From Cryptomeria japonica (Eukaryota > Streptophyta > Pinopsida > Cupressales > Cupressaceae), in NCBI RefSeq assembly GCF_030272615.1, contig NC_081407.1, forward strand, positions 317,406,456 through 317,470,455: a DNA stretch of 64,000 bases. Reading direction: 5' to 3'. The position numbers and the translations under genes were made by a program. Numbering within the stretch: the stretch's first letter is position 1; the number at the start of each line of letters is the position of its first letter. The notes under the pieces are model-generated. The model was given only the letters and a program-made list of their open reading frames with translations, ran no database searches and had not been told where the DNA came from. Below are positions 1 through 10,559 of the stretch, in pieces.

Positions 1-780
1 GACAAAGGAAAATAGAAAGTAGTGGAGAATAGATCTGTGGGTCTAGTGTCAGGAAGTGCAGAAGGACCCCAGGGAATGATGTTGCATGAGATCGAGGTAG
101 AAAGGGTAAGGAAAGAAAATGAAGACATTAAAAGGGAGTTAGAAAAGGCTGAAATAGAAGCACTTAATGTTGAGTTAAGAAGAAACGTTGCTTAAAGGCT
201 CCTTCTATAACTTTCCCACCTGTAGATCATAGTAATCCTATGTCCCAACATACTTCTACCTCTTTGTTGAATACTCAACCAATGATGCAAGCAAATGCTA
301 TCCCACCCGTTAACCAATCTAATAATGCTGCCCCAAATAATTTTGTTATTCCCTCAAGTACAATTCCAGCAAATCAAACTAGTCACAGACTGTCCCATAA
401 TCAAAGTCATCAAAATCCTAGAGCTGGCGGTTCACACCCAAGGGTGAATGCTGGAAATAACTTTACTGGAAATTAGTTCCAAAGGAGACCGATAAATGTT
501 GAGTTGTATAGGCAGTTGTATTTTGATGGAATTCCCGAATATCCGAACCATGTCCCTATTAAAATGAGGGATAAACTCCAGAAGTTTGCTGGGAATAATA
601 CTATCAGTGCTGAAGAGCATCTGAAATATTTTGGTGACATGATCAATGACTATGAAATTGCACATGAAGATATCATCATGAAGTTGTTTGTGCAATCCTT
701 GATTGAGGATGCTAGATATTGGTACAGAGGGTTACCTGTGGATAGTGTAGGTTCTTGGGAAGAGTTCAAAATTTTCTTGG
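1..780 (+). pseudogene. Ty3/gypsy (Tat-type) gag fragment of element A
   Basis: Partial Gag, the structural protein that would package element RNA. The window opens inside the frame. About 85-190 encodes a charged coiled-coil-like stretch (repeated E/K/R). About 240-476 is Asn/Gln/Pro/Ser-rich linker, then a TAG, and 504-770 encodes the core Gag domain ending in the recognisable DARYWYRGLP segment. The same core lies on the opposite strand at 19100-20828 (DARDWYRGLP), so both belong to one Gag family. The frame carries stops, and the C-terminal part is lost where copia-type sequence begins near 780-850. It probably belongs to the same element as the pol at 3546-6989, but that linkage is inferred from order and strand only. 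Confidence 0.75.
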
Positions 781-799
781 CTTTAAACCTTGGCTTTAA

Positions 800-1190
800 A
801 GAGAGAAATAAATCATATAGCTATGATCAAAGGGGAGTCAGTCAATGCCTAATTCATGCAAATGTCAGTCCTAAGGGATTAACTAGAAACCCATGGATAT
901 GAGATCCAAAGCAAAGAATTAACACCCATTGCTCTAGATGGGTTGCCTAGTACATGGGAAACATTCATCCAAGGCATCAATGCAAGAGATGAATTTCCTA
1001 AGTTTGATAGGCTAAAGGCAGATTGTCTTAAGAAGAATCAAGGTTAAATAAGAAAGAGATCAAACAAAAGAATATAGATGAAGATCTTCAAGTCCTAAAT
1101 AAAAAATCCAACAAGAAAAGCAAGCAGAAATAATTTAGGAAGAGGAAAGGTCATCATGGCAAGAACACCTTCGAGAAGGATCTTTCATAG
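800..1190 (+). pseudogene. Copia gag (UBN2-type) fragment
   Basis: Remnant of copia Gag. In shifted frames it encodes the typical C-terminal part of the UBN2-type domain: LDGLPSTWETFIQGI at about 935-980 and KFDRLKADCL soon after, followed by a Lys-rich linker. At least one frameshift lies near 1040, and a TAG at 1188-1190 sits just before the zinc knuckle. The N-terminal part of the domain is missing. Function would be RNA packaging; this copy cannot make an intact Gag. Confidence 0.7.
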
Positions 1191-3046
1191 ATTCAATGTT
1201 ACAAATGTGACAAATTTGGGCACTATGTTGCCAAATGTCCAGAAAGAGCCAAACAACAAGCCATATTTTCCAAAGCAAGAAAATCTAAAAGGGAAGATGA
1301 CTCCGAGAAGTATGTACTCTACTCAACACTTACAAACCAGGCATCAAACAAAGTTAACTCCTGGGTGATCGATAGTGGCTCATCCAGACACATTACAAGG
1401 TTTAGAGAAGTGCTAGACTCCATGATAGAAGAGAATGATGAGGAAGTGACTATCGAAGATGATTCCACACATCTAGTCAAAGGAGTTGGAACCTGCACCA
1501 TCAAACTAAAGTCAAGTGTATCATTACAACTTAAAGGAGTACTATATGTCCCAGGTATCAAGAGAAACCTAGTCTCCATATCAGTACTAGAGGATAATGG
1601 GTACAGAGTGACCTTCATGGACAACAAGGTGTTGTCTTGGCCAAAGAATTCATCTATCAAGAAAGCTAAAACCATTGGTCAAAGACAAGGCTACTTATAT
1701 GAGTTGTGCACAGAGCTCAACCTAGCCCTAATCCATGAAACTACAGATGCTAATGAAGTTTGGCATAGAAGACTAGTTAACCTAAATTTTAGAGCTTTAT
1801 CATCAATGGAAAACCTTGTCACAGGCCTACCTAAGTTAAAGCAATATCATTCAGGGGCATGCAAGGGATGTGCACTAGGTAAAAATAATAAAGGTGTTTT
1901 TCAAAATAGTACTAGGAAAACAAGCAAACTTCTAGAGTTAGTTTATTCTGATGTATGTGGACCTATGTTTGTACCTTCTTTAGGGGCATTTTTGTATTAT
2001 GTAATATTTTTTGACGACTACTCTAGGAAAACTTGGATCTACTTTCTCAAATGTAAAGAATCAAAAGATATCCTTAATAGGTTTAAAGAATTTAAATCAC
2101 TAAGAGAAAACTACTCAAGAAATAAAATCAAAACATTAAGAACTGACAATGGGGGGGAATACACCTCATATTTGTTTAAAGACTTTTGTAAAAATGTTGG
2201 GATTAAGAGGGAGATTACTATACCCTATAACCCTCAACAAAATGGGGTAGCTGAGAGGAAAAATAGGACAATTGTAGAAGCTGCCAAAGCCATGATTCTT
2301 GATCACAATCTAAATACCAATCTTTGGGCAGAAGCAACAAGCACTATTGTATATATACAAAATAGATGTCCTCACTCCCATCTTGAAGATAAAACCCCTA
2401 AGAAAGTCTTTACAAAAACAAATCCAGAAATTAGCCACCTTAGAATATTTGGGTGTCATGTCTATATTCATGTACCTAACGAGAAAAGATTAAATTTAGA
2501 GCCTTCTGGAAATAGGGGAATACTTGTAGGATATAGTGAAACCTCCAAGGCCTACAAAATCTATATATCTGGTCAGAGGAATATTGAACTAAGTAGAGAT
2601 GTAATCTTTGAAGAAGACTTATCCTTCAAAAGAGCCCAAAGCTCAATAGAACCTGAAGTCTATATCCCCACCCCTAGAATAGAGGAAGACTTTGCTCCTG
2701 AGCTTCAGAGGGAGAGTCTTGAGGAAAATATAGGTGAAACTCAAAACCCACCTAGAGAAAACCTCAAGAAAAGACCACTATGGGCCACCAAAACTGTAGA
2801 AGAAGCTCAGAAGTATGCTGCTCCCTCAGGAACCTTCAGAGAAAGTAAAAGGCCTAACAAACTCGCCAACTATGTCACTCTCATGAATAATCTCTCAAAG
2901 GAAAAACCTACTAATGTATCAGATGTACTTAAAAATCAAGTATGGAAGAATGCCATGTCTAAGGAATACCAATCCATTATGAAAAATGATGTTTGGGAGA
3001 TTATCCCCAGGCCAGCTGGGAAATCTATTGTCACCTCCAAATGGCT
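1191..3046 (+). pseudogene. Copia pol: zinc knuckle, protease, integrase, RT start
   Basis: One open frame of about 600 codons. The zinc knuckle CYKCDKFGHYVAKC starts at 1197. The aspartic protease motif WVIDSGSSRHIT lies near 1356-1391. The GAG-pre-integrase segment (WHRRL ... CKGCALGK) lies at 1758-1880. The integrase core keeps all three acidic positions: D in YSDVCGP (about 1950), D in RTDNGGEY (about 2145), E in NGVAERKNRT (about 2250). A linker follows, and the first RT residues (WKNAMSKEYQSIM) appear near 2943. The frame runs on to a stop at 3098 in foreign sequence. Protease and integrase look intact, but RT and RNase H are absent, so the copy is non-autonomous. It is one of the best-preserved frames in the window. 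Confidence 0.85.
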
Positions 3047-3277
3047 TGTTAATCATTTGCACGCTGACTATTATCGGTCAAACACGTTAACTATGTAAAC
3101 ACCGATTGTTATCGAGCTTATTAAAAGATTGCATACCAATTAGTATCAGTTCACTTGTTAATAGTATACACGTCGGTTAGTATCAGCTCACTTGTTATGA
3201 TGTACACGTCGATTACTAACTTATATACATGCCGATTGGTATTTGGTAAAATGCGATTATGATTCTAAGAGGTGCGT

Positions 3278-3336
3278 TCAAGTAATATCTTGATCGATCA
3301 TGTCTATTAGACATGACCGGTCAAGGTATTGCTTGA
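3278..3336. repeat. 27-bp inverted repeat with 5-base loop
   Basis: Arms 3278-3304 and 3310-3336 are complementary except for about four positions, separated by TATTA. In RNA this would be a long stem. It lies inside the LTR-like segment upstream of an (AT) run. Confidence 0.8.
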
Positions 3337-3350
3337 TCCTCCTCATTAGC

Positions 3351-3374
3351 ATATATATATATATATATATATAT
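3351..3374. repeat. (AT)12 microsatellite
   Basis: Twelve perfect AT units. Confidence 0.95.
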
Positions 3375-3545
3375 CAATCGATAATGATGAGAAGAATATT
3401 GAAATCGATAAATGCTCCTTCTCTATCTACATCAGACCAAACAATAATCAAATCCATTATATTAAGAAATAACATATACCTGAAAGAAGAAGAATAACCT
3501 TCAATATAACTTGCATCTTGAATTGAAAATCGAATAACATTTACA

Positions 3546-4130
3546 GTCTAGAGTGGGAGTGCTATTTGTTTCCCCATCAGGTATTACCTTCAAGTATTCT
3601 TTTTAGTTAGCATTCCAATGTACAAACAATACAGCTAAGTATGAATCTCTGTTATTTTGCTTAGAAATTCCTATAAGACATGGGATCAAGTTGTTAAGGG
3701 TTTATGGAGACTCTGAACTTGTAGTGTCTCAGATAAGGTCAAGATATGCATCTAAAAATGACAAGTTAAAAAGGTACAAGCATGTTGCTTGGGATGTCAT
3801 TGAACACTTTGATGCATCTTCCATTGATTGGATTGAAAGGTCTAAGAACATTATGGAAGATTTTTTAGCTAATGTTGCATTAAAGAATGATGATGTAACA
3901 TTGACTGGAGTTTCAATAATTGAGACAAAAGCCAGACTAGCCATCCCAGATAAAGTGTACAATTGGCAAGTTTTTGAGGATGATGAAGACATCCTTAGAT
4001 TTGTACAATGCATAGAAGACTATGACGGTCAAAAGATTGATTGTAATGCATTGGTGGAAGTAGTAGATGGATAGGAAACCATTTTTGGAAGTGACATAGT
4101 GCAGCTAGAGACAAATGAAATACCTAGGGG
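3546..4130 (+). pseudogene. Element A archaeal-type RNase H, upstream of RT
   Basis: An extra RNase H-like domain of the kind found in Tat-lineage gypsy elements. Reading starts at the junction with VGVLFVSPSG. The second acidic position is kept (AKYESL, about 3640) and the third is in GDSELVVSQ (about 3708). A spacer follows (ASKNDKLKRY, then a segment ending near VVDG). The first catalytic Asp, expected before VGVLF, was lost with the sequence replaced by 3047-3545. A TAG at 4072-4074 interrupts the frame, which then continues unchanged into the RT part. The domain sits before RT, whereas in element B it sits after RNase H. In intact elements it would help remove RNA from RNA-DNA hybrids. 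Confidence 0.75.
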
Positions 4131-5180
4131 ACTAGTTGAACTAGAGGGTATGTTCAGTTACAGTGATGGTCACTTACATCAAGCATCATCTACAAAGTTG
4201 GAGGAATTGGATGAGGTGAACTTAGGGACAAAAGCATCCCCTAAGTTGGTGTATATTGGGAAGAACATGTCTCCCCATATTAGGACCAACCTCATTAACT
4301 TATTAAAAGGATATAAACATGTTTTTGCTTGGTCCTATGAGGACCTAAAGGCATATAGACAAGACTTATTTCAACATGAAATTCCTCTACATTCTGATTC
4401 AAAGCCTTTTCGACAGAAGAAAAGACCTATTAACCCCCTTTTGGAGACCGAAATGCAACAAGAATTAACCAAGTTGAGGGAAGGCGGGATCATAAAACCT
4501 ATAAGACATTCTTCATGGGTATCCAACTTGGTCCCTGTCATAAAGAAGAATGGGGATATAAGGCTTTGTGTGGAATTTAGAAATTTGAATGTTGCTTCTC
4601 TAAAATAAAATTATTTTTCCCCAAATATGGAGGCTATGTTATAAAGGGTATCTGGTTGTGATTTATTATCAATGATGGATGGGTTCTCAAGTTATAATCA
4701 GGTATTAGTAAAGGAGTCTTAGCAATTTAAGTCTGCTTTTACTACCCCTTGGGGGACTTATGTGTATGCGAGAATGCCATTTGATCTAAAGAATGTTGGA
4801 GCTACTTTTCAGAGAGCAATGGATGTAGCTTTTAAGGAGTTTATCAACATCATAATGATTGTTTACCAGGATGATTTGATGTGTTTCTCAAAGAAGGCAG
4901 TTGATCACTACGGTCACTTGGAAAAGGTTTTTTGCAAGGCTCTGGAGTTTGGTGTATCCTTGAACCCGAAAAAATGTCATTTTGCAACAACTGAAGGAAA
5001 ATTATTAGGGCATATTGTCTCCACAGAAGGGGTTAGAATAGACCCTGAAAGGATCGAAGCTATAAATAATGTACCTCAGCCAAAGAATGTTAAAGGGATT
5101 CAATCTTTCTTGGGCAAGGTGAATTTTGTTAGGAGATTTATAGATAACTTTTCTGAAATCGTTAAGCCTATTGTTAAATT
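4131..5180 (+). pseudogene. Element A gypsy reverse transcriptase
   Basis: RT domain, which would copy element RNA to DNA. The linker IPRGLVELEGMF (about 4119-4155) leads to PFRQKKRPINP, GGIIKP, SWVSNLVPVIKKNGDIRLCV (about 4518-4577), MMDGFSSYNQV and FTTPWGTYVY. The catalytic motif reads YQDD (4864-4875) where most gypsy RTs have YVDD or YLDD. After it come LGHIVS and FLGKVNFVRRFI. Stops at about 4606, 4641 and 4720 occur without frame loss. They sit where relatives carry Gln, which suggests C-to-T decay rather than indels. Confidence 0.85.
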
Positions 5181-5730
5181 ACTTAAAAAGGATGCAAAGT
5201 TTTCTTGGGATGAAGAAGCTACACAAGCTTTTGACAAAATTAAGAAGGTTATTTAGGAAGGACTAGTCCTAAAATCACTTGATTACAGTAAGCCTTTCTC
5301 ATTATTTTCTTTTTCATTTTATCACATAGTAGCAGTAGTTCTGCTTCAAAAGGATGATGAAGGATATGAACATCCAATTGCTTTCTATAGAAAATCTTTA
5401 CAGGCTGCTGAGTTAAAGTATGAAATCATGGAAAAACAGGCGTATGCTCTAGTCAAGGTTGTTAAAGTATTTCATCCTTATCTGGTAAATGCCCAAATTG
5501 TAGCCTATGTACCACATGCAGTTGTCAAGGATATCATGTCCCAGTCTGAAGTAACTGGAAAAAGATGCAGATGGATAAGTAGAATACAAGAATTTGATCT
5601 TGAGATCAAAATCACAAAGCTGGTAAGAGGTCTAGGCTTAGCCAAGTTAATGACTGAGACAAACTTTAAGGATATTGACACAAATAATGTTGAGATTGAA
5701 CAAGCTTTTGTAACCAGCATTGAGAGATAG
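5181..5730 (+). pseudogene. Element A gypsy RNase H (RT-linked)
   Basis: The RNase H normally fused to gypsy RT: FSWDEEATQAFDKIKKVI (about 5200-5256), a stop where Gln is expected, then VAVVLLQKDDEGYEHPIAFYRKS (about 5325-5400) and the palm-like ELKYEIMEKQAYALV, then RCRWISRIQEFDLEI. The SLDYSKPF / FSFSFYHIV region replaces the usual catalytic DAS segment, so the first acidic residue looks lost. Frame is continuous with the RT upstream. Confidence 0.75.
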
Positions 5731-6989
5731 CCATGGTATTCAGATCTGGTATACTTCTTGAAGAATGCCTTATGTCCAGAGGGTATGACACACGGCTAGA
5801 GGAGAACATTAAAGTTAAAATCATAGAAATATTTTCTTATTCAGAGAGACCTGTATTGGCGAAACAATGATGGGATGCTATTGGTTTGCCTGGACGAATT
5901 CTAAGCTGAGAAGGTTCTGAAAGAGATGCACAATGGGGTGTGTGGAGGCCACTATTCAGCTAAGACTACTGCTGGTAGGATAATCAGACCAGGGTATTAT
6001 TGGCCAACTTTGTTCAAGGATGCTCATAAATATGTTAAAAAATATGATCCTTGTCAAAGGTTTTCTTCTAAACTAAGGTATGTTGGTGCTTTGCCTTTGA
6101 ATTTTGTTACAGTTGAAGCCCCTTTTGTTCAACGGGGCATTGATTTTATTGGAGAGATAATAGAAAAATCAAGCAGAGGTCACAGATGGATTCTGATGGC
6201 TACAGACTATATCACCAAGTGGATTGAAGCCATACCTACCAAACAGGCCAATAGTAAGGTAGTCATTAATTTTTTTATGGATAATATAGTGACAAAGTTT
6301 GGTGTGCCAGCTAAAATAGTCATGGACAACACTATGTGCTTCAGGTCTGAGGATTTTGCAGAGTTCTATGCTAATTATGGGATTATTATGTCATACTCTT
6401 CACCCTACCACCCACAAGGAAACGACCAGGTTGAATCGAGTAATAAAAGTTTCCTCAACATCATCAAGAAGATCCTAGAGGAAAATAAAAGGTCCTGGGA
6501 TCAAAAGCTCAGATTAGCTTTATGGGTTGACAAGGTGACTATAAAAAGGCCATTGGTATATCCCCTTTTGAGATAGTTTATGGAGTGAAAGCTAAGTTAC
6601 CTGTGAATAATTTGCTTCTAGTTTACCATTTTTTGTAGATTGAAGAAAAAGAAATGTATGAACCCATGGAAGAAAGAATGGTTCAGTTGGTAGAGCTAGA
6701 GGAAATGAGGACTACAGCCCATAAAAAGAATATGGAACTTCAATTATAGTCGAAGTACCTTTTTGATAAAAGGACTAGTGCAAGAAAGTTCCAGATTGAT
6801 GACATGGTGTTGTAGTGGAATGCAAAAGACCAAGACAAAGGCAAGCATAATAAATTTGAATCACTATGGATAGGCCCTTTAATTGTTTGTGATATCAATG
6901 GAAAGGATTCATACTTCTTGCAAAGAATGAATGGCGAAGTACAGGAATTTCTAGTGCATGGACAATTCCTGAAATATTACTTCTCTTGA
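5731..6989 (+). pseudogene. Element A gypsy integrase with C-terminal module
   Basis: Integrase, which would insert the DNA copy. The HHCC zinc module is recognisable (HNGVCGGHYSA ... CQRFSSK, about 5925-6070) with the second Cys pair altered (YDPCQRF). In the core, GIDFIGEI supplies the first Asp (about 6140), IVMDNTMCF the second (about 6327) and GNDQVESSNKS the Glu (about 6430). A one-base frameshift near 6545 moves the frame, after which SPFEIVYG and the C-terminal module (KFESLWIGPL ... FLVHGQFLKYYF) follow to a TGA at 6987-6989. Stops at Gln-like positions interrupt it. Confidence 0.85.
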
Positions 6990-7225
6990 TCTATTTCAGT
7001 CCATGCACAGTAGCGGTAGGCTGTATATATTTTAGGTTTGCTTTCGTTAGGGTTTTGTTGGTCTGCATTCTAGAGTTTTTGTTAGATTCTTGTGTTGGTC
7101 TTGCATCCAACCATCCCCAATCAGAGCCATTGTTGGTGCTTATAAAACTTGAGGGTTTAGGGTTTTTTTTTTTTCATGAAAAAATTTAGAAAAATTAAAC
7201 CTTTGTAGTGCATTATTGTAATTCA
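6990..7225 (+). other. Non-coding 3' tail of element A
   Basis: AT-rich DNA with no supported ORF, T(12) near 7163-7174. It is probably post-pol sequence of element A. No 3' LTR could be recognised before the solo LTR insertion. Confidence 0.4.
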
Positions 7226-7230
7226 TATTG

Positions 7231-8446
7231 TGTTGGCATTTTTGATGATTATGTTGTGATTGTCATTGATGGACACACACTTGCTTTGAGATCACTTTTT
7301 GTATGTATGAGGTATGCTCAACCGGTACTTGTTCCAAACCGGTATCATGTATTTGTCTTTAAACTATCGGTGTTTTGCAGAAAGTGTCTACCGATCTCAA
7401 GCAACACAAAGACCCAAGCGACATGTAGACCTCAAGCGGTTCGAGGATCTCAAGTGGAGCAGAGCAAAGGAACTAAAGTGGCAATTATCATATTCCCAAT
7501 CTTCTTTTTGGCAAACTGGTAATTGGTGAAAGTGTGAACCAAGAATCAGTTTAATGTTTGAACCAGTATTACTCCGAGTTCCAAACCGGTAACCGGTATT
7601 TTGTATGAACCGGTAATACTCTATGATGAGTTATTATTCACCGTTTGTTTGGTGGTGCCGACACTCTGGCGGTGCTTTTGTGTCATGTTACCAAATATGT
7701 CTAGATACACTGAACCTAGGAACTTGCAATGTAATCCTATTGGACCGACATGAAATCAGATTCCTTTATAAGGACATCATGTCTAGGGTTTTAGGTGTTG
7801 CTAGGTTTTTTAATCTTGCATGAGTTTTGTATGAGCAATATAGGAGAGAAGAGGTAGTCTGTGTGAAGTAACAGATTGTGAAGTGTCTGAAGACTGAAGT
7901 AATGCAAAATGCATTAACAATGAGCTTTCATGGATCTAACCAAGCATTCTGTGCTAGTATATAGATCACTCACTTGTTGATTACTTACATCTTCGACAAG
8001 TCTCAAGACCCTTAACCAGGTAGGCCTAGCAAAGCCTTTGTAAATCCTCTAACAAGGTGGTTCACATTATGGATCTTAAATCCTCTCACAAGGTAGTCTT
8101 TAATTAGACTTATCTCCTAATAGAGATTGAGATTCCTAACAGGATTTGTTCTGGTAAAGAACATTGTATGACCTTAACCGGTCTGGTTACTATTTTGCAG
8201 ATAGTTACTTGTGAGTTTCATCTCACCGTGGTTTTTCCCATTTGGGTTTCATGTCAAAATCTCTTTTGTTATGGTTATTGTGCTTCTGTGGGTGAATGCC
8301 TTATTTGTTGTTTGGTTTGCATATGTGTTAACCGATTTGTTTGTACGACTACTTTATCAGTTTACAGCTAGACTGTTTAAGTGTTTGAGTTCAGTATTTT
8401 TTGGTATACTAATTCACCCCCCCCCCCCCCTTCTTAGTATTCATCA
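7231..8446 (+). mobile_element. Solo copia-type LTR, 1,216 bp, TSD tattg
   Basis: Starts TGTTGGCATT and ends TATTCATCA. The 5-bp direct repeat tattg lies on both sides (7226-7230 and 8447-8451), so the borders are firm. It has repeated ACCGGT or AACCGGTA words, a TATA-like tttataag near 7766, and the GATTCAC plus poly-C box near its end (aattcac followed by 14 C at 8417-8430). No primer site or coding follows. It is therefore a solo LTR left by LTR-LTR recombination. Confidence 0.9.
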
Positions 8447-8792
8447 TATTGAACTTGAACCCTTGAACCTTTTGGGTTCAAGGTTCAAGGTTCAACCATT
8501 TCTCTTGTGTGAGTTGTGGCTTTGTAATGTTTTTTAGTAAGCAAGTGAGAATGCATTATGTCATTTTTGAACCATTTGCAAATCGGTTCAAGGTTCAAGC
8601 TATTGGGACTCATAAAAATTTGAGTATTTTGGGAGGCCCATTTCAAAATTTTGCATGTGCACTTCCTCCTGGCGTGTTTCTGGTAGTTTGAATTTTTGCC
8701 TTATCAACAAGACCTACCCCGATTGGCAGGAGTCACCCCGATGAGGTCGCAGGCGATGTGTGTGGTGTATTCAGGTACCAAGTGGAGCGGTT
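8447..8792. other. Unassigned spacer with short GGTTCAAG repeats
   Basis: Holds clustered TTGAACC/GGTTCAA words (8452-8500 and 8570-8600) and, at 8602-8663, an inverted copy of the outer tip of the Tat-1 LTR (14549-14612). The rest has no ORF or element I recognise. Confidence 0.5.
8602..8663 (+). repeat. Inverted copy of Tat-1 LTR tip
   Basis: Matches the reverse complement of 14549-14612 with few mismatches, including CATAAAAATTTGAGTATTTT. It marks a second fragment of the same LTR family in opposite orientation. Confidence 0.8.
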
Positions 8793-10030
8793 TCATGCTA
8801 TCCATTTTATCTCATTAATACAACAGCTGGTGTGCACACCTTTTGCCTGATTTTGAACTTTATACCTACACACTATTTCAACAAAAGTAAAATCATGAGA
8901 CAAATCACTATAAAGGCCTTCCCACAAGCTTCCATACATTTCACTATCCCAATCAACTCTATCCTTTGCAAGGGCATCATCATGCTGAATTTCAAAAATA
9001 AAGCATTCATTTTCACCATTATAGTTCTCATCAGCACATGCCTTGTTATCATTTAAATTCATAGAATGAGGGACATTAATAACCGGTTGATACAAACAAG
9101 GAACATGGACATTTTTGTCTAGATGTGGTACGTCACTATGCTAATCACACTTTATATTATCCTTGTTCATCAAACTCAATACGTCAGCATTCTCAATATC
9201 CCATTCATGGAAAAGAATGCATACCTCTGGCTGAAGTAAATCCTCAGCTAAGTCTTTCTCATTCAGACTTACATCCACCTGAAAAACTTCCATTTGTGGT
9301 CTGAAATAATCATCACAGAGCCCATGCCTCTTATCTTCATCATGAAATATTTTTTTACAACACATGCTATTTGTTGTTAGCAACTTCATCAACATCAAGA
9401 ATTTGTTCAACACAAGGGGAAATTTTAGCATTTTCATCAATGACATCGGCACTATGAACATTTATATCAAAGGCAAAGAACTCAATATCTTTTTCAAGCA
9501 TACCATCAACATTCACATCCTCTTCATAGTATGTCAAACCTTGAAAACATTCAAATACAGGTTCATTTAAATCTGAAAATGAATCATCATCTGCATTTTT
9601 ACATATATTTTTTATCTTCAAAAATACTTTCATTTTCATATTCATGACTGAGATATATAACTTGATCTCCTCTTATATCATCTTCACAAGATGAATAATA
9701 AGAATTTTCATAGGTATCCTCAGCTGCATGACTGGCATTCATTTGCTGATCACAAGAAAAGGAATAACTTGTGTCAAGATCATTCCTATTCTGAAATTGA
9801 TCTTCATTGTTCATTTGTATATCTTCAAAGTGCTGAAAATCGAACTCATTGTCCTCATAATCAGCAGCATTTGGTGATATCTCAGTATTTGGTACTTCAA
9901 CATCAAATACATTAGCAGCATGTAAGGACCGATAGTCATCATCATCATTGTTTTCATTATCATTATCCTTGGGAGATGCATGATTAACTTCATAATTTCC
10001 AACCACATAATTATCATAACCGACATACAA
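8793..10030 (-). pseudogene. Acidic Asn/Asp-rich post-gag region of Tat-1
   Basis: Several overlapping minus-strand frames (10030-9599, 9645-9367, 9461-9141, 9095-8793) encode very acidic, Asn/Asp/Glu-rich sequence, such as NDNENNDDDDYRS and YEDNEFDFQHFEDIQ. They are probably pieces of one reading frame broken by indels. It lies directly downstream of the gag fragment at 10559-10209 on the same strand, so it is best read as the gag-to-pol spacer of a Tat-like element. I recognise no enzymatic domain, and no RT or integrase follows before 8790. Confidence 0.45.
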
Positions 10031-10047
10031 ATCAAATGGTGCATATC

Positions 10048-10050
<3 letters not shown>

Positions 10051-10116
<66 letters not shown>

Positions 10117-10150
10117 TGTATGTATGTATGTATGTATGTATGTATGTATG

Positions 10151-10180
<30 letters not shown>
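10051..10180. repeat. (TA)19-(TGTA)23 compound microsatellite
   Basis: 10051-10088 is uninterrupted TA and 10089-10180 is 23 perfect TGTA units. It separates the gag fragment from the acidic region, and the long frames read through it are artefacts. Confidence 0.97.
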
Positions 10181-10181
<1 letters not shown>

Positions 10182-10208
10182 CAACATTATCAAAAAAATT
10201 CCCATTGA

Positions 10209-10559
10209 TTATTCCATCACTACTGTAAGAGACAACCGACATTGACAACAAAGATTCTTGGCAAAAAATGTTTTGCATAGCTTCACATTTACCTTCACCA
10301 TTGAAGATGTTTTGACAAGAAGCAGTAGCAGACGAAAATCTATGCAAATCCCAAATTTTAAATTATTTTCAATGTCCCTAGCTGTGTTAAAAGCTTCATG
10401 CAAAGTTTTGGGTTCCTTGTCTCTTAATAGGAAACCCATCTTCTTGTGAAAAGCACTCATGTATATCTCCAAACATGCTCCATCACTAAACTTATACTTG
10501 CTAGAAATATTAGACAATGTTTGTGAAAACCTGATATTAAATGCTGGAAACTTCAGCAA
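10209..10559 (-). pseudogene. Tat-1 gag core fragment
   Basis: Minus-strand fragment of a Ty3/gypsy Gag. The diagnostic part is MSAFHKKMGFLLRDKEPKTL followed closely by EAFNTARDIENNLKFG, a pattern typical of plant gypsy Gag near the end of the retrotransposon gag domain. Upstream on the same strand, 500 bp away, is a tRNA-Arg type primer site (11067-11083), fitting a 5' leader then gag. After the gag match the frame degenerates and meets the microsatellite. This Gag is different from that of A and Tat-2. Confidence 0.65.

Larger units (their letters stand above)
800..3046 (+). mobile_element. Ty1/copia fragment C1 (gag-PR-IN, truncated in RT)
   Basis: Copia-type segment lying between gypsy gag and gypsy pol. 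Order is gag (about 800-1190), zinc knuckle and protease, pre-integrase region, integrase, then the first residues of RT, which is copia order (integrase before RT). It stops abruptly in RT at about 3046, straight after a TSKW motif. No LTRs, primer site or TSD were found, so it is a remnant. The 5' junction with the gypsy gag is only placed to within about 70 bases. Confidence 0.75.
3047..3545 (+). mobile_element. LTR-like segment (possible solo or 3' LTR)
   Basis: Non-coding 499-bp segment starting TGTTAATC and ending AACATTTACA, so it has TG...CA ends. It lies exactly between truncated copia RT and truncated gypsy RNase H. It holds diverged direct repeats of about 40 bp (TATCAGTTCACTTGTTA at about 3145 and TATCAGCTCACTTGTTA at about 3181), a strong hairpin (3278-3336) and an (AT)12 run. 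The flanks tggct and gtcta do not match, so no TSD supports it. It could be the 3' LTR of C1 after an internal deletion, or an independent insertion. Confidence 0.4.

Noticed and set aside
3278-3336. microRNA precursor
   Set aside because: Stem is of suitable size but lies in an LTR-like repeat with no supporting features; kept only as a hairpin.
3047-3545. Firm solo LTR call for this segment
   Set aside because: TG...CA ends are present but flanks tggct and gtcta are not a TSD and the two sides are different elements.
8793-10030. Acidic frames as a host nuclear protein gene
   Set aside because: They follow a gypsy gag fragment and primer site on the same strand and are broken by indels, so element spacer is simpler.
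9980-10347. Frames encoding repeated Tyr-Val-Cys-Met or His-Thr-Tyr-Ile
   Set aside because: Direct translation of the (TA)n(TGTA)n microsatellite.
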